A stretch of DNA of 64,000 bases from Streptomyces sclerotialus (GTDB lineage: Bacteria > Actinomycetota > Actinomycetes > Streptomycetales > Streptomycetaceae). A program made the translations under genes and the position numbers. The DNA lies in the NCBI GenBank assembly GCA_000719105.1, contig JODX01000007.1, forward strand, positions 259,209 through 323,208. The letters run 5' to 3'. A model generated the notes under the pieces. The model had not been told where the DNA came from. It searched no databases and saw only the letters and a program-made list of their open reading frames with translations. Below are positions 53,924 to 62,946 of the stretch, piece after piece (position 1 is the first letter of the stretch; every line of letters begins with the position of its first letter).

Positions 53924-54343
53924 TCAGCGGTGCGCCGGGCCGACGGTGACGGTCGGGATGTAGTAGCCGGCGGGGTGCGGTTCCCCGACGGGCCGGCCGC
54001 CGGCCTCGACCCAGGAATGGGCGCGGAAGGGCGCGGTGCGTACCCCGCTGCGCCAGGTGGGACAGGTGCCGGACATCCGGCACAACAGGACGGTGGCCAG
54101 GGAACGCTGCAGGCAGTGCCGGCCGGCGCACCGGGCGCTGACGGCCATGACCGCGTCCCTGGCCCCCAGGGCCTGTGCGGCGGCTGCGGGCCGGGCACCG
54201 GTTCTGACCAGCTTCAGGACGGTGCGGATGCGCCGTGGCGGCAGGGCCGCCAGCACACGGGCCGCCGCCACCGCCAGCCGGGCGGCGAGCCGCCGGCCCG
54301 GCGGGAGGGCGCGCCGCTCCCCGAGCGCGATCGGCGTGCTCAT
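53924..54343 (-). CDS. Lasso peptide leader peptidase (B2, transglutaminase-like)
   Basis: A 139-residue cysteine protease of the lasso B2 family. The catalytic Cys is in AGRHCLQRSLATVLLCRM and the His in FRAHSWVEAGGRPVGEP; length matches stand-alone actinobacterial B2 proteins. It removes the leader of the precursor. ATG 54343 overlaps the B1 stop as ATGA. It is the last gene of the locus; no transporter follows, only a terminator. Confidence 0.92.
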   Translation of the reverse strand: MSTPIALGERRALPPGRRLAARLAVAAARVLAALPPRRIRTVLKLVRTGARPAAAAQALGARDAVMAVSARCAGRHCLQRSLATVLLCRMSGTCPTWRSGVRTAPFRAHSWVEAGGRPVGEPHPAGYYIPTVTVGPAHR

Positions 54344-54597
54344 GCGCGGGCCAGCCGGGCGGCGCACACGGCGTCGATCAGGGCGGACACATCGGTGCGC
54401 GCCCGTTCGGCGCCGATGCCGTACCGCTCCTGGAGGAGCGCCGCCGCCCGCTCGCCGCTCGCGCCGTCCAGCAGCGCCCGCAGGACGAGCGTGCCGGTGG
54501 CGTTGAGCTGGAAGTAGCGTCCGCGCCGTTCGTCGAGGAGAACGGTGCCGTGCTCGGTGTCGGTGGGGGTCACGTCCGGTGCCAGGGTGAGGGTCAC
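54340..54597 (-). CDS. Lasso peptide leader-binding protein (B1, PqqD-like RRE)
   Basis: An 85-residue RiPP recognition element: TEHGTVLLDERRGRYFQLNATG, then LRALLDGASGERAAALLQERYGI and VSALIDAVCAARL. It binds the YxxP part of the leader and presents the precursor to B2. GTG 54597 overlaps the stop of the synthetase gene and has AAGGAG upstream. Confidence 0.93.
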   Translation of the reverse strand: MTLTLAPDVTPTDTEHGTVLLDERRGRYFQLNATGTLVLRALLDGASGERAAALLQERYGIGAERARTDVSALIDAVCAARLARA

Positions 54598-56429
54598 AGT
54601 GCTCCTTCGGCGAGGGCCCGCTGCCGGTTCCGGGCGGGCAGAGCGCGCAGCCACACCTCGCAGGCGAGCGTGGCTTCCAGGGCTTGCAGGGGCAGGGTGT
54701 AGAGACGGTCGGCGCTCAGTACGGCGCGGAGGGCGGCGGCGTCCACCAGGCCACGCCGGGCCAGCAGCGAGTCGTCGAACAGGCCCAGCAGAGCGGTGCG
54801 GTTGCGGTGGAGCCCGTCGAAGACGTCCTCCCCGTGATCGTCCTCGGCGGACCGGCGCAGCAGGTCGTCGGGGACCAGGCCGCGCATGGCCTCGGCGAGC
54901 AGCGGCTGGTGGCGGCGCGGCTGGGCGCGTTCGTGCAGGTGCACGGCGAGCGCCGCTTCGATCACCCGGTCGTCCAGGCAGGGCGCGGCGAAGTCCACGC
55001 CGTGCGCCGCCATCAGCCCGGCCGCGTAGCGGACCGTGGCGCCGGCGCGGTGGACGGCCTCGACGGTGGCGTGCGCCGCGCGCCCATGGGCCAGCGGCCG
55101 CAGCTCCTCGTACGCGGCCTGCCGCAGCAGATCGCGCACCGCGGCGGCCGCGTCTGGGGCCGCCCAGGCAGGCATCCGCAAAGGCGGCGTCCAGCCCAGC
55201 CGGGGGGCGAACGCCGCGGGCTCCGGATCGCGCAGCTGTCCGGCGGCCGAGCCGAGCCATGCCGCCGGTGTCCGGGAGTCGGCCAGGCCCCGCACCGTCG
55301 CCGCCAGCGGCCAGCGCCCCAGGGCACGGCGTTCCCGCAGCAGACGCGCACCGGTCCACGGCCGGCACCGGAGGAGGGTGTGCAGCGAGACGGCGGGGGC
55401 GTGGAACACCTCGTCGCCGCCGTGCCCCGACAGATGGAGCCGGGCACCGCGGGCGGCGACGCGCTCGGCGACGTCCACGAGCCGCGCGCCGGCCCGCACC
55501 GAGTACGGCGGCTCGCTCGCCAGGGCCGGGCCGGTGTCGCCGTCCAGCCCGGCGAACATCGTGGGCGCCTGCTCGTACTCCAGCAGCAGATGCTCGGCGT
55601 CGGGCAGTCGCGCGGTGGTACGGGAGGCCCACTCGGCGTCGTCCCCGGCGGCGTCCGGCCGCGGAGTGCGCACCGTCACCAGACGCGGACCGGCGCCCGC
55701 CGCGAGATGGATGACCGAGCTGGAGCCCGGCCCGCCGGACAGCTCGGCACTGACCACCTCCGCGCCGGCCCGCACCCGGGTGCGCACCGCGGCGGTCAGC
55801 GCCTCGCGGACGGCCGGTGCCCCCTCGCGCAGCGGAACCACCGGCTCGGGCGGGCTCCACCAGGTCGCGGTACGCGCCACGCCGTCCCGGTTCAGCACCA
55901 GGCAGCGGCCCGCGGGCACCTGGTGCACCCCCCGCCACACCGGCCGGTCCATCAGCGGATGCGGCACGTACGGGGTCAGCAGGCGCAGCGCCAGCACCTC
56001 GTCGTCCACCTCGGCGCCGATCAGCCGGGCGAGTGTGTCGGGCCGGTCGGCGGCGACGGTGACCCCGGCCAGTACGGCATGGAACACCGCCCGCACCCCG
56101 GACGCCGTGCCCTGCGCCCGGACCCGGCTGCCGACCGATGCCAGCAGATGGGTGCTGCCGCCGAACTCCCGCGCCACCGCGTCGAGGTCGGCCAGGCTGC
56201 GCAGGCGTCCGGCCGCCACGGTCAGCTCCCGGCCGGTGGCCGGGCAGAACCCGGCCACCGCGAGGCGCGCCTGCCCGGCCGCGGCCACCCGGACCCGGTC
56301 CGACGGCCACCGGCCCACCAGCCACGGCCGCCCGGAGGCGTGGGCGATCACCCGGATGCCGGGCGACGCGCACACCCGCCGCGCCGCCTCGCGGGCCGTG
56401 TCACTGTCGGGCAGGAGTACGAAGGTCAT
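54594..56429 (-). CDS. Lasso peptide macrolactam synthetase (C, asparagine-synthetase-like)
   Basis: A 611-residue ATP-dependent macrolactam synthetase. The N-terminal part resembles the glutaminase domain without its catalytic Cys (MTFVLLPDS). The synthetase domain has a PP-loop that reads LSGGPGSSSV at 230-239, where the usual form is SGGxDS, so the conserved Asp is Gly. The second motif LSGHGGDEVFHAP is canonical. It adenylates an Asp/Glu side chain and closes the ring on the core N-terminus. ATG 56429 lies inside the end of the precursor frame, a 29-base overlap. Confidence 0.9.
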   Translation of the reverse strand: MTFVLLPDSDTAREAARRVCASPGIRVIAHASGRPWLVGRWPSDRVRVAAAGQARLAVAGFCPATGRELTVAAGRLRSLADLDAVAREFGGSTHLLASVGSRVRAQGTASGVRAVFHAVLAGVTVAADRPDTLARLIGAEVDDEVLALRLLTPYVPHPLMDRPVWRGVHQVPAGRCLVLNRDGVARTATWWSPPEPVVPLREGAPAVREALTAAVRTRVRAGAEVVSAELSGGPGSSSVIHLAAGAGPRLVTVRTPRPDAAGDDAEWASRTTARLPDAEHLLLEYEQAPTMFAGLDGDTGPALASEPPYSVRAGARLVDVAERVAARGARLHLSGHGGDEVFHAPAVSLHTLLRCRPWTGARLLRERRALGRWPLAATVRGLADSRTPAAWLGSAAGQLRDPEPAAFAPRLGWTPPLRMPAWAAPDAAAAVRDLLRQAAYEELRPLAHGRAAHATVEAVHRAGATVRYAAGLMAAHGVDFAAPCLDDRVIEAALAVHLHERAQPRRHQPLLAEAMRGLVPDDLLRRSAEDDHGEDVFDGLHRNRTALLGLFDDSLLARRGLVDAAALRAVLSADRLYTLPLQALEATLACEVWLRALPARNRQRALAEGAL

Positions 56430-56592
56430 CGCCCATGCCTCCGCGGGGACCCAGGAGAAGCAGCCGAAGCCCTTGGACGAAGGTGACCCCGCGGATCAGA
56501 GGTGAGCCGGCGAAGTCACCGGCCTCCATCAGCTTCGGAGTCTCGTAGAGCGGCGTCTCGTAGACCGGCTGCGTGTTCAGCCTCTCTCCCAT
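56401..56592 (-). CDS. Probable lasso peptide precursor with unusual core
   Basis: A 63-residue peptide directly before the synthetase, GGAAGGA before ATG 56592. The leader is convincing: two tandem YETP motifs (YETPLYETPKL) and AGDF at the usual spacing, as bound by lasso B1 proteins. The core is not: the Thr two residues before the cleavage site is absent, and the only acids in reach are Asp55 and Asp56. The one in-frame core that could form an 8- or 9-residue ring is GPRGGMGDDLRTPARQ (48-63), preceded by LLLL. In another phase a Thr falls at the expected distance from GDF and the stop would overlap the synthetase start as ATGA, so a one-base loss is possible, but that phase has no ring acid. 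Confidence 0.7.
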   Translation of the reverse strand: MGERLNTQPVYETPLYETPKLMEAGDFAGSPLIRGVTFVQGLRLLLLGPRGGMGDDLRTPARQ

Positions 56593-56999
56593 CACATGTC
56601 CTTCCCGCTGTGTGCCCTGTGTTGGCCTGTGTTGACCTGTGTGCCCTGCGCGGAAGGAGCCCGTCGGCCCCCGCATACTCATGGTGAGCCAATGAACACG
56701 AGGCGTGACATCACCCTCACGGTGGGCGCGCGAGGATCCGTATGGCGCATACCGCGGGCAGCCGGACGGGCGCACTCCAATCCGTCCCGGTGCGCTGTGA
56801 CCGGTGCACATGAAAACGGCGCGGGCGGGCCGGAGTGCACCTCCCCGGACCCGGCGGCCGCCCCGACTCGCGCGCCCCACGGGGGAGATGGCCCGATCGT
56901 TTGGCCCGATCGTGTCCGGTTCACCGGGAGAGGGCCGTCGTCCACCCCTGCACTGGAAGGATGGGCCGCCACAACCGGGCAGCGCATCGGGAGGCGTAC
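56593..56999. other. Divergent region between lasso locus and SMP-30-like gene, no gene seen
   Basis: About 400 bases. Near 56613-56655 TGTG(T)GCCCTG/TGTTGACCTG-like short repeats occur; the lasso promoter should be here. No second precursor with a YxxP leader was found on either strand. Confidence 0.55.
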
Positions 57000-57998
57000 A
57001 TGGATCGGTCGCGGGGTGGGCTCGTACCGCTGGCGTACGTGGGCATCGGCGGCCGGGGACCGGAGGACGTGGTCGCCGACGACCGGGGCAGGGTGCTGAC
57101 GGGTGTGGAGGACGGGCGGATCCTGCGGCTGAGCCGGATCACGGATCCCGTCCGTACGCGCGTGGAGGTGATCGCGGAGACCGGCGGCCGGCCTCTCGGG
57201 CTCGAACTCCTGCCGGACGGTGATCTGCTGGTGTGCGACGCGCGGATGGGGCTGCTCCGGGTGGCGACGAAGGACGGGACCGTGCGGGTGCTCGCCGACT
57301 CGGTCGCCGGTGCGCCACTGACCTTCTGCAGCAATGCCGTCGCCCTGTCGGACGGCACCGTCTGCTTCACCGCCTCCTCCACCCGCTATCCGCTGGAGCA
57401 CTGGATCGGTGACCTGCTGGAACACTCCGGAACGGGGCGGCTGCTGCGGCTGGCGCCCGGACAGGACACCCCGGACGTGCTCCTGGACGGGCTCCAGTTC
57501 GCCAACGGGCTGGCCGTCTCGGGTGACGAATCGTTCCTCGTCGTCGCGGAGACGAGCGACCGGCGGCTCACCCGCTACTGGCTCACCGGGCCGGACGCGG
57601 GCCGGAGCGAACCGTTCGCCGAGGACCTGCCGGGCATGCCCGACAACATGTGGCGCGGCCCGGACGGACTGATCTGGGTGGCGATCGCCGGTCCGCGCGT
57701 CGCCGCCCTGGAGGCCCTGCACCGGGCCGGCCCGGCCGTCCGGCGGGCCGCCGCACGGGCAGCGGTCCGCGCGCCCTTCCGGCCCGGGGGGTTCGTCGGT
57801 GTGGTCGCGGTCGACGACGAGGGCCGGATCGTCCACGACCTCGAGCGCCGGCGCTCCGGGTTCCGCATGATCACCAGTGTCTGCCGGGCCGAGGGCCGGC
57901 TCGTCCTCGGGAGCGTGTGGGAACGCGGGGTCGCGGTGTGCGAGCTGCCAGGGGAGAGTGGGGTGAGCGGGGCGAGTGGGGCGAGCGGGGCTCGGTGA
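57000..57998 (+). CDS. Strictosidine-synthase-like / SMP-30 family beta-propeller
   Basis: A 332-residue six-bladed propeller: GGRPLGLELLPDGDLLVCDARMGLLRV, FCSNAVALSDGTVCFTASSTRYPLEHW, LQFANGLAVSGDESFLVVAETSDRRLTRYWL, LPGMPDNMWRGPDGLIWVA. These blades match strictosidine synthase-like (APMAP) proteins, usually lactonases or esterases in bacteria. GGGAGG precedes ATG 57000. The C-terminus has a GVSGASGASGAR repeat tail coded by 9- to 15-base repeats. It is divergent from the lasso locus and not obviously part of it. Confidence 0.85.
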   Translation: MDRSRGGLVPLAYVGIGGRGPEDVVADDRGRVLTGVEDGRILRLSRITDPVRTRVEVIAETGGRPLGLELLPDGDLLVCDARMGLLRVATKDGTVRVLADSVAGAPLTFCSNAVALSDGTVCFTASSTRYPLEHWIGDLLEHSGTGRLLRLAPGQDTPDVLLDGLQFANGLAVSGDESFLVVAETSDRRLTRYWLTGPDAGRSEPFAEDLPGMPDNMWRGPDGLIWVAIAGPRVAALEALHRAGPAVRRAAARAAVRAPFRPGGFVGVVAVDDEGRIVHDLERRRSGFRMITSVCRAEGRLVLGSVWERGVAVCELPGESGVSGASGASGAR

Positions 57999-58227
57999 GA
58001 TCTCCGCGCGCGGGACGCGGCCGACCGCGTGCCGGAGACCCGGGAGATACCCTGACAACGGCCGCCGTCCCGACCGGGCGCGCGGCGCGGCGGTGGGGCC
58101 CGCCGTACCCGAACCGCGGCACCGGAACCGGCGCCGACAACGGTCCCTGCTTGCGAAGGCACATGCCCGGACGCCCGGATACCAGGGACGTCGGATGCCC
58201 GGGCCCGGCGAGTAGGAGCCGCACCCC

Positions 58228-58758
58228 ATGAGCGTTCCGCACCCCGAGAGGGGCGATTCCCCAGACGCGCCCGTGCCCGTGCCCGTGCCGGCGCCCACGC
58301 CTGTGCGCCGGCAGATGCCGTGGCACGGACAGGGACCCGTCGTGGCGGTGGTCGCCGTCGGCGGCGCCATCGGCGCGTCCGCCCGCTACGGCGCGTCACT
58401 GCTGTGGCCCGAGCGGACGGGCGGCTTCCCGTGGACGACGTTCTGGGTGAACGTCCTCGGGTGCGCCCTGATGGGGGTGCTCATGGTGCTGGTCACCGAA
58501 GCGTGGGCGGCCCCCCGGCTGGTGCGGCCGTTCCTCGGCACCGGGGTGCTCGGCGGGTTCACCACGTTCTCCACATACGCCGTCGACGTCGAGCAGCTGC
58601 TTGCCGGCGGGCATGCTCCGACTGCCCTGGCCTGCCTCGTGGCCACTCCGTCGGCGGCCCTCACGGCGGTCTGGCTGACGTCGTCGGCGACCCGCCGGGC
58701 CCTCGTCGTGGGCCGCGAGGACGGTCACCCCGGACGGGCGGGCGAGAGGCCGTCGTGA
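58228..58758 (+). CDS. crcB: Fluoride channel subunit FluC/CrcB, first copy
   Basis: A 176-residue membrane protein with four helices after a 40-residue Pro/Val-rich tail. Family motifs: [34 protein letters not shown] and [23 protein letters not shown]. It forms one half of a fluoride-export channel. The stop overlaps the next start as GTGA. No fluoride riboswitch could be recognised in the 229-base region upstream. Confidence 0.93.
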   Translation: MSVPHPERGDSPDAPVPVPVPAPTPVRRQMPWHGQGPVVAVVAVGGAIGASARYGASLLWPERTGGFPWTTFWVNVLGCALMGVLMVLVTEAWAAPRLVRPFLGTGVLGGFTTFSTYAVDVEQLLAGGHAPTALACLVATPSAALTAVWLTSSATRRALVVGREDGHPGRAGERPS

Positions 58759-59129
58759 ACTGGGTCCTCGTCGTTCTCGGCGGAATGGCCGGCGCGTCCC
58801 TGCGCTATCTCACCGACCGCGCCGTGCAGGCCCGGCACGACAGCGCCTTCCCGTGGGGCACGTTCACCGTGAACACCGCCGGGTCGCTCGTCCTCGGGCT
58901 GCTCACCGGCGCCGTCGCCGCGGGCGCCGCGGGCTCCCACCTGTACCTGCTCCTCGGTACCGGGCTGTGCGGCGCGCTCACCACGTACTCGACCTTCTCC
59001 TACGAGACGCTGCGCCTGGCCCGGCACGGCGCCCGCTTCCACGCCGCCGCCAATGTGGCCGCGAGCGTGTTCGCCGGACTGGGTGCCGCGTGCGTGGGCG
59101 CGGCGCTCGCCCGGCTGCTGTGGGGCTAA
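58755..59129 (+). CDS. crcB: Fluoride channel subunit FluC/CrcB, second copy
   Basis: A 124-residue four-helix protein: [56 protein letters not shown]. The paired genes are typical of Actinobacteria, where the two chains insert in opposite orientation and form an antiparallel channel. GTG 58755 is coupled to the preceding stop. Confidence 0.93.
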   Translation: MNWVLVVLGGMAGASLRYLTDRAVQARHDSAFPWGTFTVNTAGSLVLGLLTGAVAAGAAGSHLYLLLGTGLCGALTTYSTFSYETLRLARHGARFHAAANVAASVFAGLGAACVGAALARLLWG

Positions 59130-59861
59130 GGGGAATACTGGCGCACACAGGGCTTGCCAACGATCAAGAAAGCCGCTCGACGGCACCGGCGGCTGAAAAC
59201 GAGTGGTCGACCCCGTTGAGCGATACGGAGAGTGACCGAAAGACGATCGAAAATCGTGCGGGAGGCGCTCCGAGGGCCTCCGGAAGACACCCGGGAGGGT
59301 CCGGGAGGGGCCCGGAAGGCACCCGGAAGGATCTCCTCGGGCTCCTGGCGGAGTTCTCCTGGCGTGTGAGCGAAAGGGGTGGCCCTCGGGCGGGCGGGAC
59401 GCGGGACCGGAAGGCGCATCGCGAGCAGGATCCTGAGCCGACCCCGGGCCGGGGCCGGCGACGGACCCCGGGCGGGGGCCTTCGGCAGGCACCCGGCCAG
59501 AGCCTGGGTCGGCCGCCCGGCCGGAGTCCTCGGCGGCCGCCCGACCAAAGTCTGGGCCGGCCGTCCGACCGGAGCTCTCGGCGGCCGTCCGGCCGGTGTC
59601 CAGGGTGGGTCTCGCGGTACCGGCCCTTCCGGAGGCCGGCCCTCGCGCGGCAGGACGTGCAGCGTGGCCGGGCCGAGCCGCCGGGCCGTGTGCCGGGGGC
59701 TCCGGTCGTCGCGCGCGGGCCCGGCCGCCGACCGTGGGCCGCGGGCGGTCTGCTCGCCGGCGCAGGGGCGCCGGGACGAGGGCATCCGGCAGCCGTGGTC
59801 GCCCACGGCTGCCGGACGGTGGTGCCGCGGCTCCCGGTGCCGTCGCGGAGTCCGGCCGGGC
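59130..59861. other. Repeat-rich gene-free region
   Basis: Some 730 bases between the FluC pair and the convergent GGDEF gene. Frames are open in several phases because of repeats, with no ribosome site or recognisable domain. It holds GGCACCCGGAAGG-type repeats near 59280-59335 and a 24-base tandem array at 59486-59605. Confidence 0.6.
59486..59605. repeat. Five 24-base tandem repeats
   Basis: Five adjacent units starting CGGCCGCCCGGCC or close variants, 59486, 59510, 59534, 59558 and 59582, diverging from each other at a few bases each. Being a multiple of three the array is open in all phases and would give eight-residue Gly/Arg/Pro repeats if translated. Confidence 0.85.
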
Positions 59862-60539
59862 TCATGCGGCGCGTCCCCAGACGGCGGTGCCGGGGCGGCC
59901 GGCGCGGCGGCCGTTGATGGACGGCACCTGGGTGTGCCGGAGATTGGCGAGGACCGCCCGGCCGGAGTGCTTCCCGTCGTACAGGGCGGCGTCGGCGGCC
60001 CGCTGGAGCAGCGACAGATCACGTATACCGAGCGTGTCCGGGGCGGCGGCGCCGACCGAGGCGGCCACGTCGACCGTCTGCCCGTCGTCGAGGCTCACGG
60101 GCGTGTGCAGCATGCGCACCAGCTGCTCCAGCCGCACCTCGCGCCGTTCGGGCTCCACGCGCAGCACGATCGCGAACTCGTCGCCGCCGAGACGGCCGAC
60201 GGCCGCGCGGGGGCCCGCCCAGGCCTGGAGCCGGGCGGCCGTGGCGGTGAGCACCGCGTCGCCCGCCGCGTGCCCCAGCGTGTCGTTGACGGACTTGAAG
60301 TGGTCCTGGTCGACCAGGACCACCAGCACGTCGTCGCCGTGGCGGCGCAGCAGCTGGCGGGCCTTGGCGGTGAAGCTGTCGCGACGCAGCAGCCCGGTCA
60401 GCGGGTCGCGGCGGGCGGCGGCCAGGCGCCGGTGCAGCGCCACGGCGTGGACGGTCCACCCGGTCAGCGGGATCGCGGCCGTCGTGAGGATGAGGGTGCG
60501 CTGCCCAAGTCGGGCCGGGGTGAGAAGGTTGGACGCCAT
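59862..60539 (-). CDS. GGDEF diguanylate cyclase, membrane-anchored
   Basis: A 225-residue protein: one hydrophobic helix (TLILTTAAIPLTGWTVHAVAL) then a GGDEF domain starting RDPLTGLLRRDSF, with VDQDHFKSVNDTLGHAAGDAVL and an intact active site GRLGGDEFAIVL. It should make cyclic di-GMP, which controls development in Streptomyces. There is no sensor domain and no clear RxxD inhibitory site. ATG 60539 has ACGGAG upstream. Confidence 0.9.
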   Translation of the reverse strand: MASNLLTPARLGQRTLILTTAAIPLTGWTVHAVALHRRLAAARRDPLTGLLRRDSFTAKARQLLRRHGDDVLVVLVDQDHFKSVNDTLGHAAGDAVLTATAARLQAWAGPRAAVGRLGGDEFAIVLRVEPERREVRLEQLVRMLHTPVSLDDGQTVDVAASVGAAAPDTLGIRDLSLLQRAADAALYDGKHSGRAVLANLRHTQVPSINGRRAGRPGTAVWGRAA

Positions 60540-61131
60540 AGTCGTGTTCTCCGTCTCGTCTCGTACGGGAGGGGTGCCCGGGACAGCCGATGACGCCGCC
60601 AAGCATGTGCCGCTGGCCCGTGACGCAGCTACGGCAGAAAATCGCCGACGCGCCGCCGGACGGAGGGTTCCTTCCGGCGACCGGCCGCCGTGACCGGCCG
60701 GCCGGGACCCCGGCCGAACCGGAGGGCGCGGGTTCACCGGCCGTCCGGCCGTCGCCCGGTGACTGCGGCTCCGGCCTGCTGCGCGGCGTGAACGGCGCCG
60801 TACACCTCGTTCGCGTTCCGGATCGTCTCACCGGGTTGGCCGGCCCGGTCGGTGAACACGCACAGTCCGTGCGGGGCGCCGTGGTGCACCGGGACGTCAA
60901 CACCTCGAAATGGGCAAGATTTTGACGTCTTACTCCCTCCTGATGCCCATGCGCGAGGGCCGCCACAGCAGCTCCGGTGACGGAGAGTGTGCCGCCCGGG
61001 CCGGGCGGCGGGGCCCGGGGATACGGGGACCGGAACGGTGGCCTGCCCGGAGCCGAGGTGCCCGCCCCGCCCGCGGCCGGCCCTCGGAAGGCCACAGCAG
61101 GTCACGGAAGTGGAGGTTGATCTTCCGCCTC
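60540..61131. other. Divergent region, no gene seen
   Basis: About 590 bases between the GGDEF gene and the FadR-type promoter. I see no convincing gene. A lower-GC patch at 60895-60945 (TGGGCAAGATTTTGACGTCTTACTCC) may hold a promoter. Confidence 0.55.
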
Positions 61132-61185
61132 TTGACAGAGGCCACCCGTCACCCCGACACTCGCTCGCGTGAACCTGTCAGACAG
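61132..61185 (+). promoter_or_regulatory. Promoter of a leaderless FadR-type gene with operator in the start region
   Basis: TTGACA at 61132-61137 and GACACT at 61156-61161 (18-base spacing) put the transcription start on or next to the GTG at 61169, and there is no ribosome site, so the message is probably leaderless. CTGTCAGACAG (61175-61185), a perfect inverted repeat, lies just inside the gene and could be its own operator. Confidence 0.65.
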
Positions 61186-61909
61186 CCAGACAGCCGGCTC
61201 GCCGCCCCGGCGCGTCAGCGCGATGGAAGCGGTGCTCACCCACCTTCGCGGCGCCATAGAGCGCGGCGAGTACGCCGTCGGCGAGAAGCTGCCCTCCGAG
61301 GCGGAGCTCTGCCGGCGGCTCGAGGTGAGCCGGCCCGTGCTGCGCGAGGCACTGCGGGCCCTGCAGGTGATGGGTCTCACACAGTCCCGCACCGGCAAGG
61401 GCACGTTCGTCGTCGCCACCGCCGTCGGGGAGCCCACCTTCGGCGACTACGCGGCGCGCGACCTCCTCGAAGTGCGCCGCCACGTGGAGATCCCGGTCGC
61501 CGGGTACGCGGCGCTGCGCCGCACCCCGGATGACCTGGACCGGCTGACCCGCCTGCTGGAGCGGATGGAGCGGGAGACCGACACCACCGCGTGGGTCGCG
61601 ATGGACACCGCGTTCCACCTGGCCGTCGCCGAGGCGGCGCACAACCCGGTGTTCCGCCGGGTCATCGAGGAGATCCGGGACGCGCTGGCCCGCCAGTCCG
61701 CCTTCCTCAACGAGCTCGGGGACCGCCGCCGGCAGTCCGACCGCGAGCACCGGGCCGTGGTGGAGGCGCTGGCCGACGGTTCCGAACACGGTGCGGTGGA
61801 GGCCATGTCCCACCACCTCGACCGTGTGGAGACCACCCTCACCGACATCGTGCGCCGGCGACCGGCCGGTCATGTCGGAACCGATACGGATGTGTGGAAG
61901 AGCAAGTGA
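61169..61909 (+). CDS. FadR-subfamily GntR transcriptional regulator
   Basis: A 246-residue repressor. The winged helix (LRGAIERGEYAVGEKLPSEAELCRRLEVSRPVLREALRAL region) is followed by an all-helical FCD domain with metal-site residues: DTAFHLAVAEAAHN, and EHRAVVEALADGSEHGAVEAMSHHLDR. Its stop overlaps the asparaginase start (TGATG), so the two are co-transcribed and it likely controls asparaginase in response to a carboxylate or amino acid. Confidence 0.9.
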   Translation: MNLSDSQTAGSPPRRVSAMEAVLTHLRGAIERGEYAVGEKLPSEAELCRRLEVSRPVLREALRALQVMGLTQSRTGKGTFVVATAVGEPTFGDYAARDLLEVRRHVEIPVAGYAALRRTPDDLDRLTRLLERMERETDTTAWVAMDTAFHLAVAEAAHNPVFRRVIEEIRDALARQSAFLNELGDRRRQSDREHRAVVEALADGSEHGAVEAMSHHLDRVETTLTDIVRRRPAGHVGTDTDVWKSK

Positions 61910-62906
61910 TGTACGGCAGTTCAACGACCCCCGGCGGCACCCCGGCCAGCCCGGCGACCCCGGCCACGCCGGCGACCACGACCTCGTCGGCGAACCCGGT
62001 ACCGCCGGTGGCCGGGGCCCCCGCGATCCGGGAACCCCGCCACGCCCCCGTGGCCCGGCTGATACGCGGCGGGGTCGTCGAGGGCGTCCACTACGGTTCG
62101 GTGGCCGTCCTGGCCGCCGACGGCACCGTCGCCCTGGAGATCGGTGACATCGAGGCGGCCTTCTACCCGCGCTCGGCCCTGAAGCCCGTCCAGGCCGTGG
62201 CCATGCTGCGGGCCGGGCTCCCGCTCGACGGCGAACTGCTCTCGCTCACCGCGGCCAGCCACTCCGGCGAGGAGCGGCACCTGGCCGGCACCCGCCGCAT
62301 CCTGGAGCTCGCCGGTCTCACCGAGGACCACCTGCGCAACGTCCCCGACCTCCCCTACGGACCCGCCGTCCGGGACGCCTGGGTGCGTGAGGGGCGGCAG
62401 CCGTCGCGGCTCGCGCAGAACTGCTCCGGCAAGCACGCGGCGATGCTGTACACCGCCCGGCTGAACGGCTGGTCCCTCGACGACTACCTCGACCCGCGGC
62501 ACCCGCTCCAGCGGGGTGTCGCCGAGACCGTCGAGGACCTCACCGGGCAGCCGGTCGCCCAGGTCACCGTCGACGGCTGCGGGGCGCCCCTGTTCTCCGT
62601 CTCCCTGCACGGTCTCGCCCGGGCCGTGGCCCGGCTCACCACCGCCGCGCCGGGCACCCCCGAGCGGCGGGTGGCCGACGCGATGCGCGAGCACGCCGAG
62701 ACGGCGTCCGGCGCGGGACGGGACGTGGCCGCCCTGATGCGGGCCGTGCCCGGACTGCTGGCCAAGGACGGCTTCGAGGGCGTCCAGGTGAGCGCGCTGC
62801 CCGACGGCCGGGCCGTCGCCGTGAAGATCGCCGACGGGGCGGACCGGGCCCGTGTCCCGGTCGCCGCGGCCGCCCGGCGTACGACGCCCGGGCCACCGCG
62901 GCCTGA
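61909..62906 (+). CDS. L-asparaginase II, probable C-terminal frameshift
   Basis: A plant/Rhizobium-type asparaginase II. After an Ala/Pro/Thr-rich 45-residue N-terminus come VARLIRGGVVEGVHYGSVAV, FYPRSALKPVQAVAML, SHSGEERHLAGTRRIL, QNCSGKHAAMLYTARLNGW and VDGCGAPLFSVSLHGLARA. In the given sequence the frame stays open to 63270, running far into the convergent carboxypeptidase gene. One extra C in the CCC at about 62873-62875 would instead give the ending PAYDARATAA and TGA at 62904-62906, just before the convergent gene ends. I take that as the true end and the loss of a C as mutation or assembly error. Confidence 0.78.
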
Positions 62907-62946
62907 GGGCCGCCCGGCCAGTGGTCAGGGCCCGCCGAATCGGCGG

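Noticed and set aside
56593..56999. A second lasso precursor upstream of the first
   Set aside because: No frame on either strand shows a YxxP leader with a Thr-x-Gly core.
57999..58227. A possible fluoride riboswitch before the crcB pair
   Set aside because: I could not match the conserved core or pseudoknot arrangement, so it is not reported.
59126..60022. A minus-strand frame with Pro/Arg-rich octapeptide repeats
   Set aside because: The repeats come from the 24-base tandem array, which is open in every phase; no ribosome site, and it overlaps the end of the GGDEF gene and the start region lacks support.
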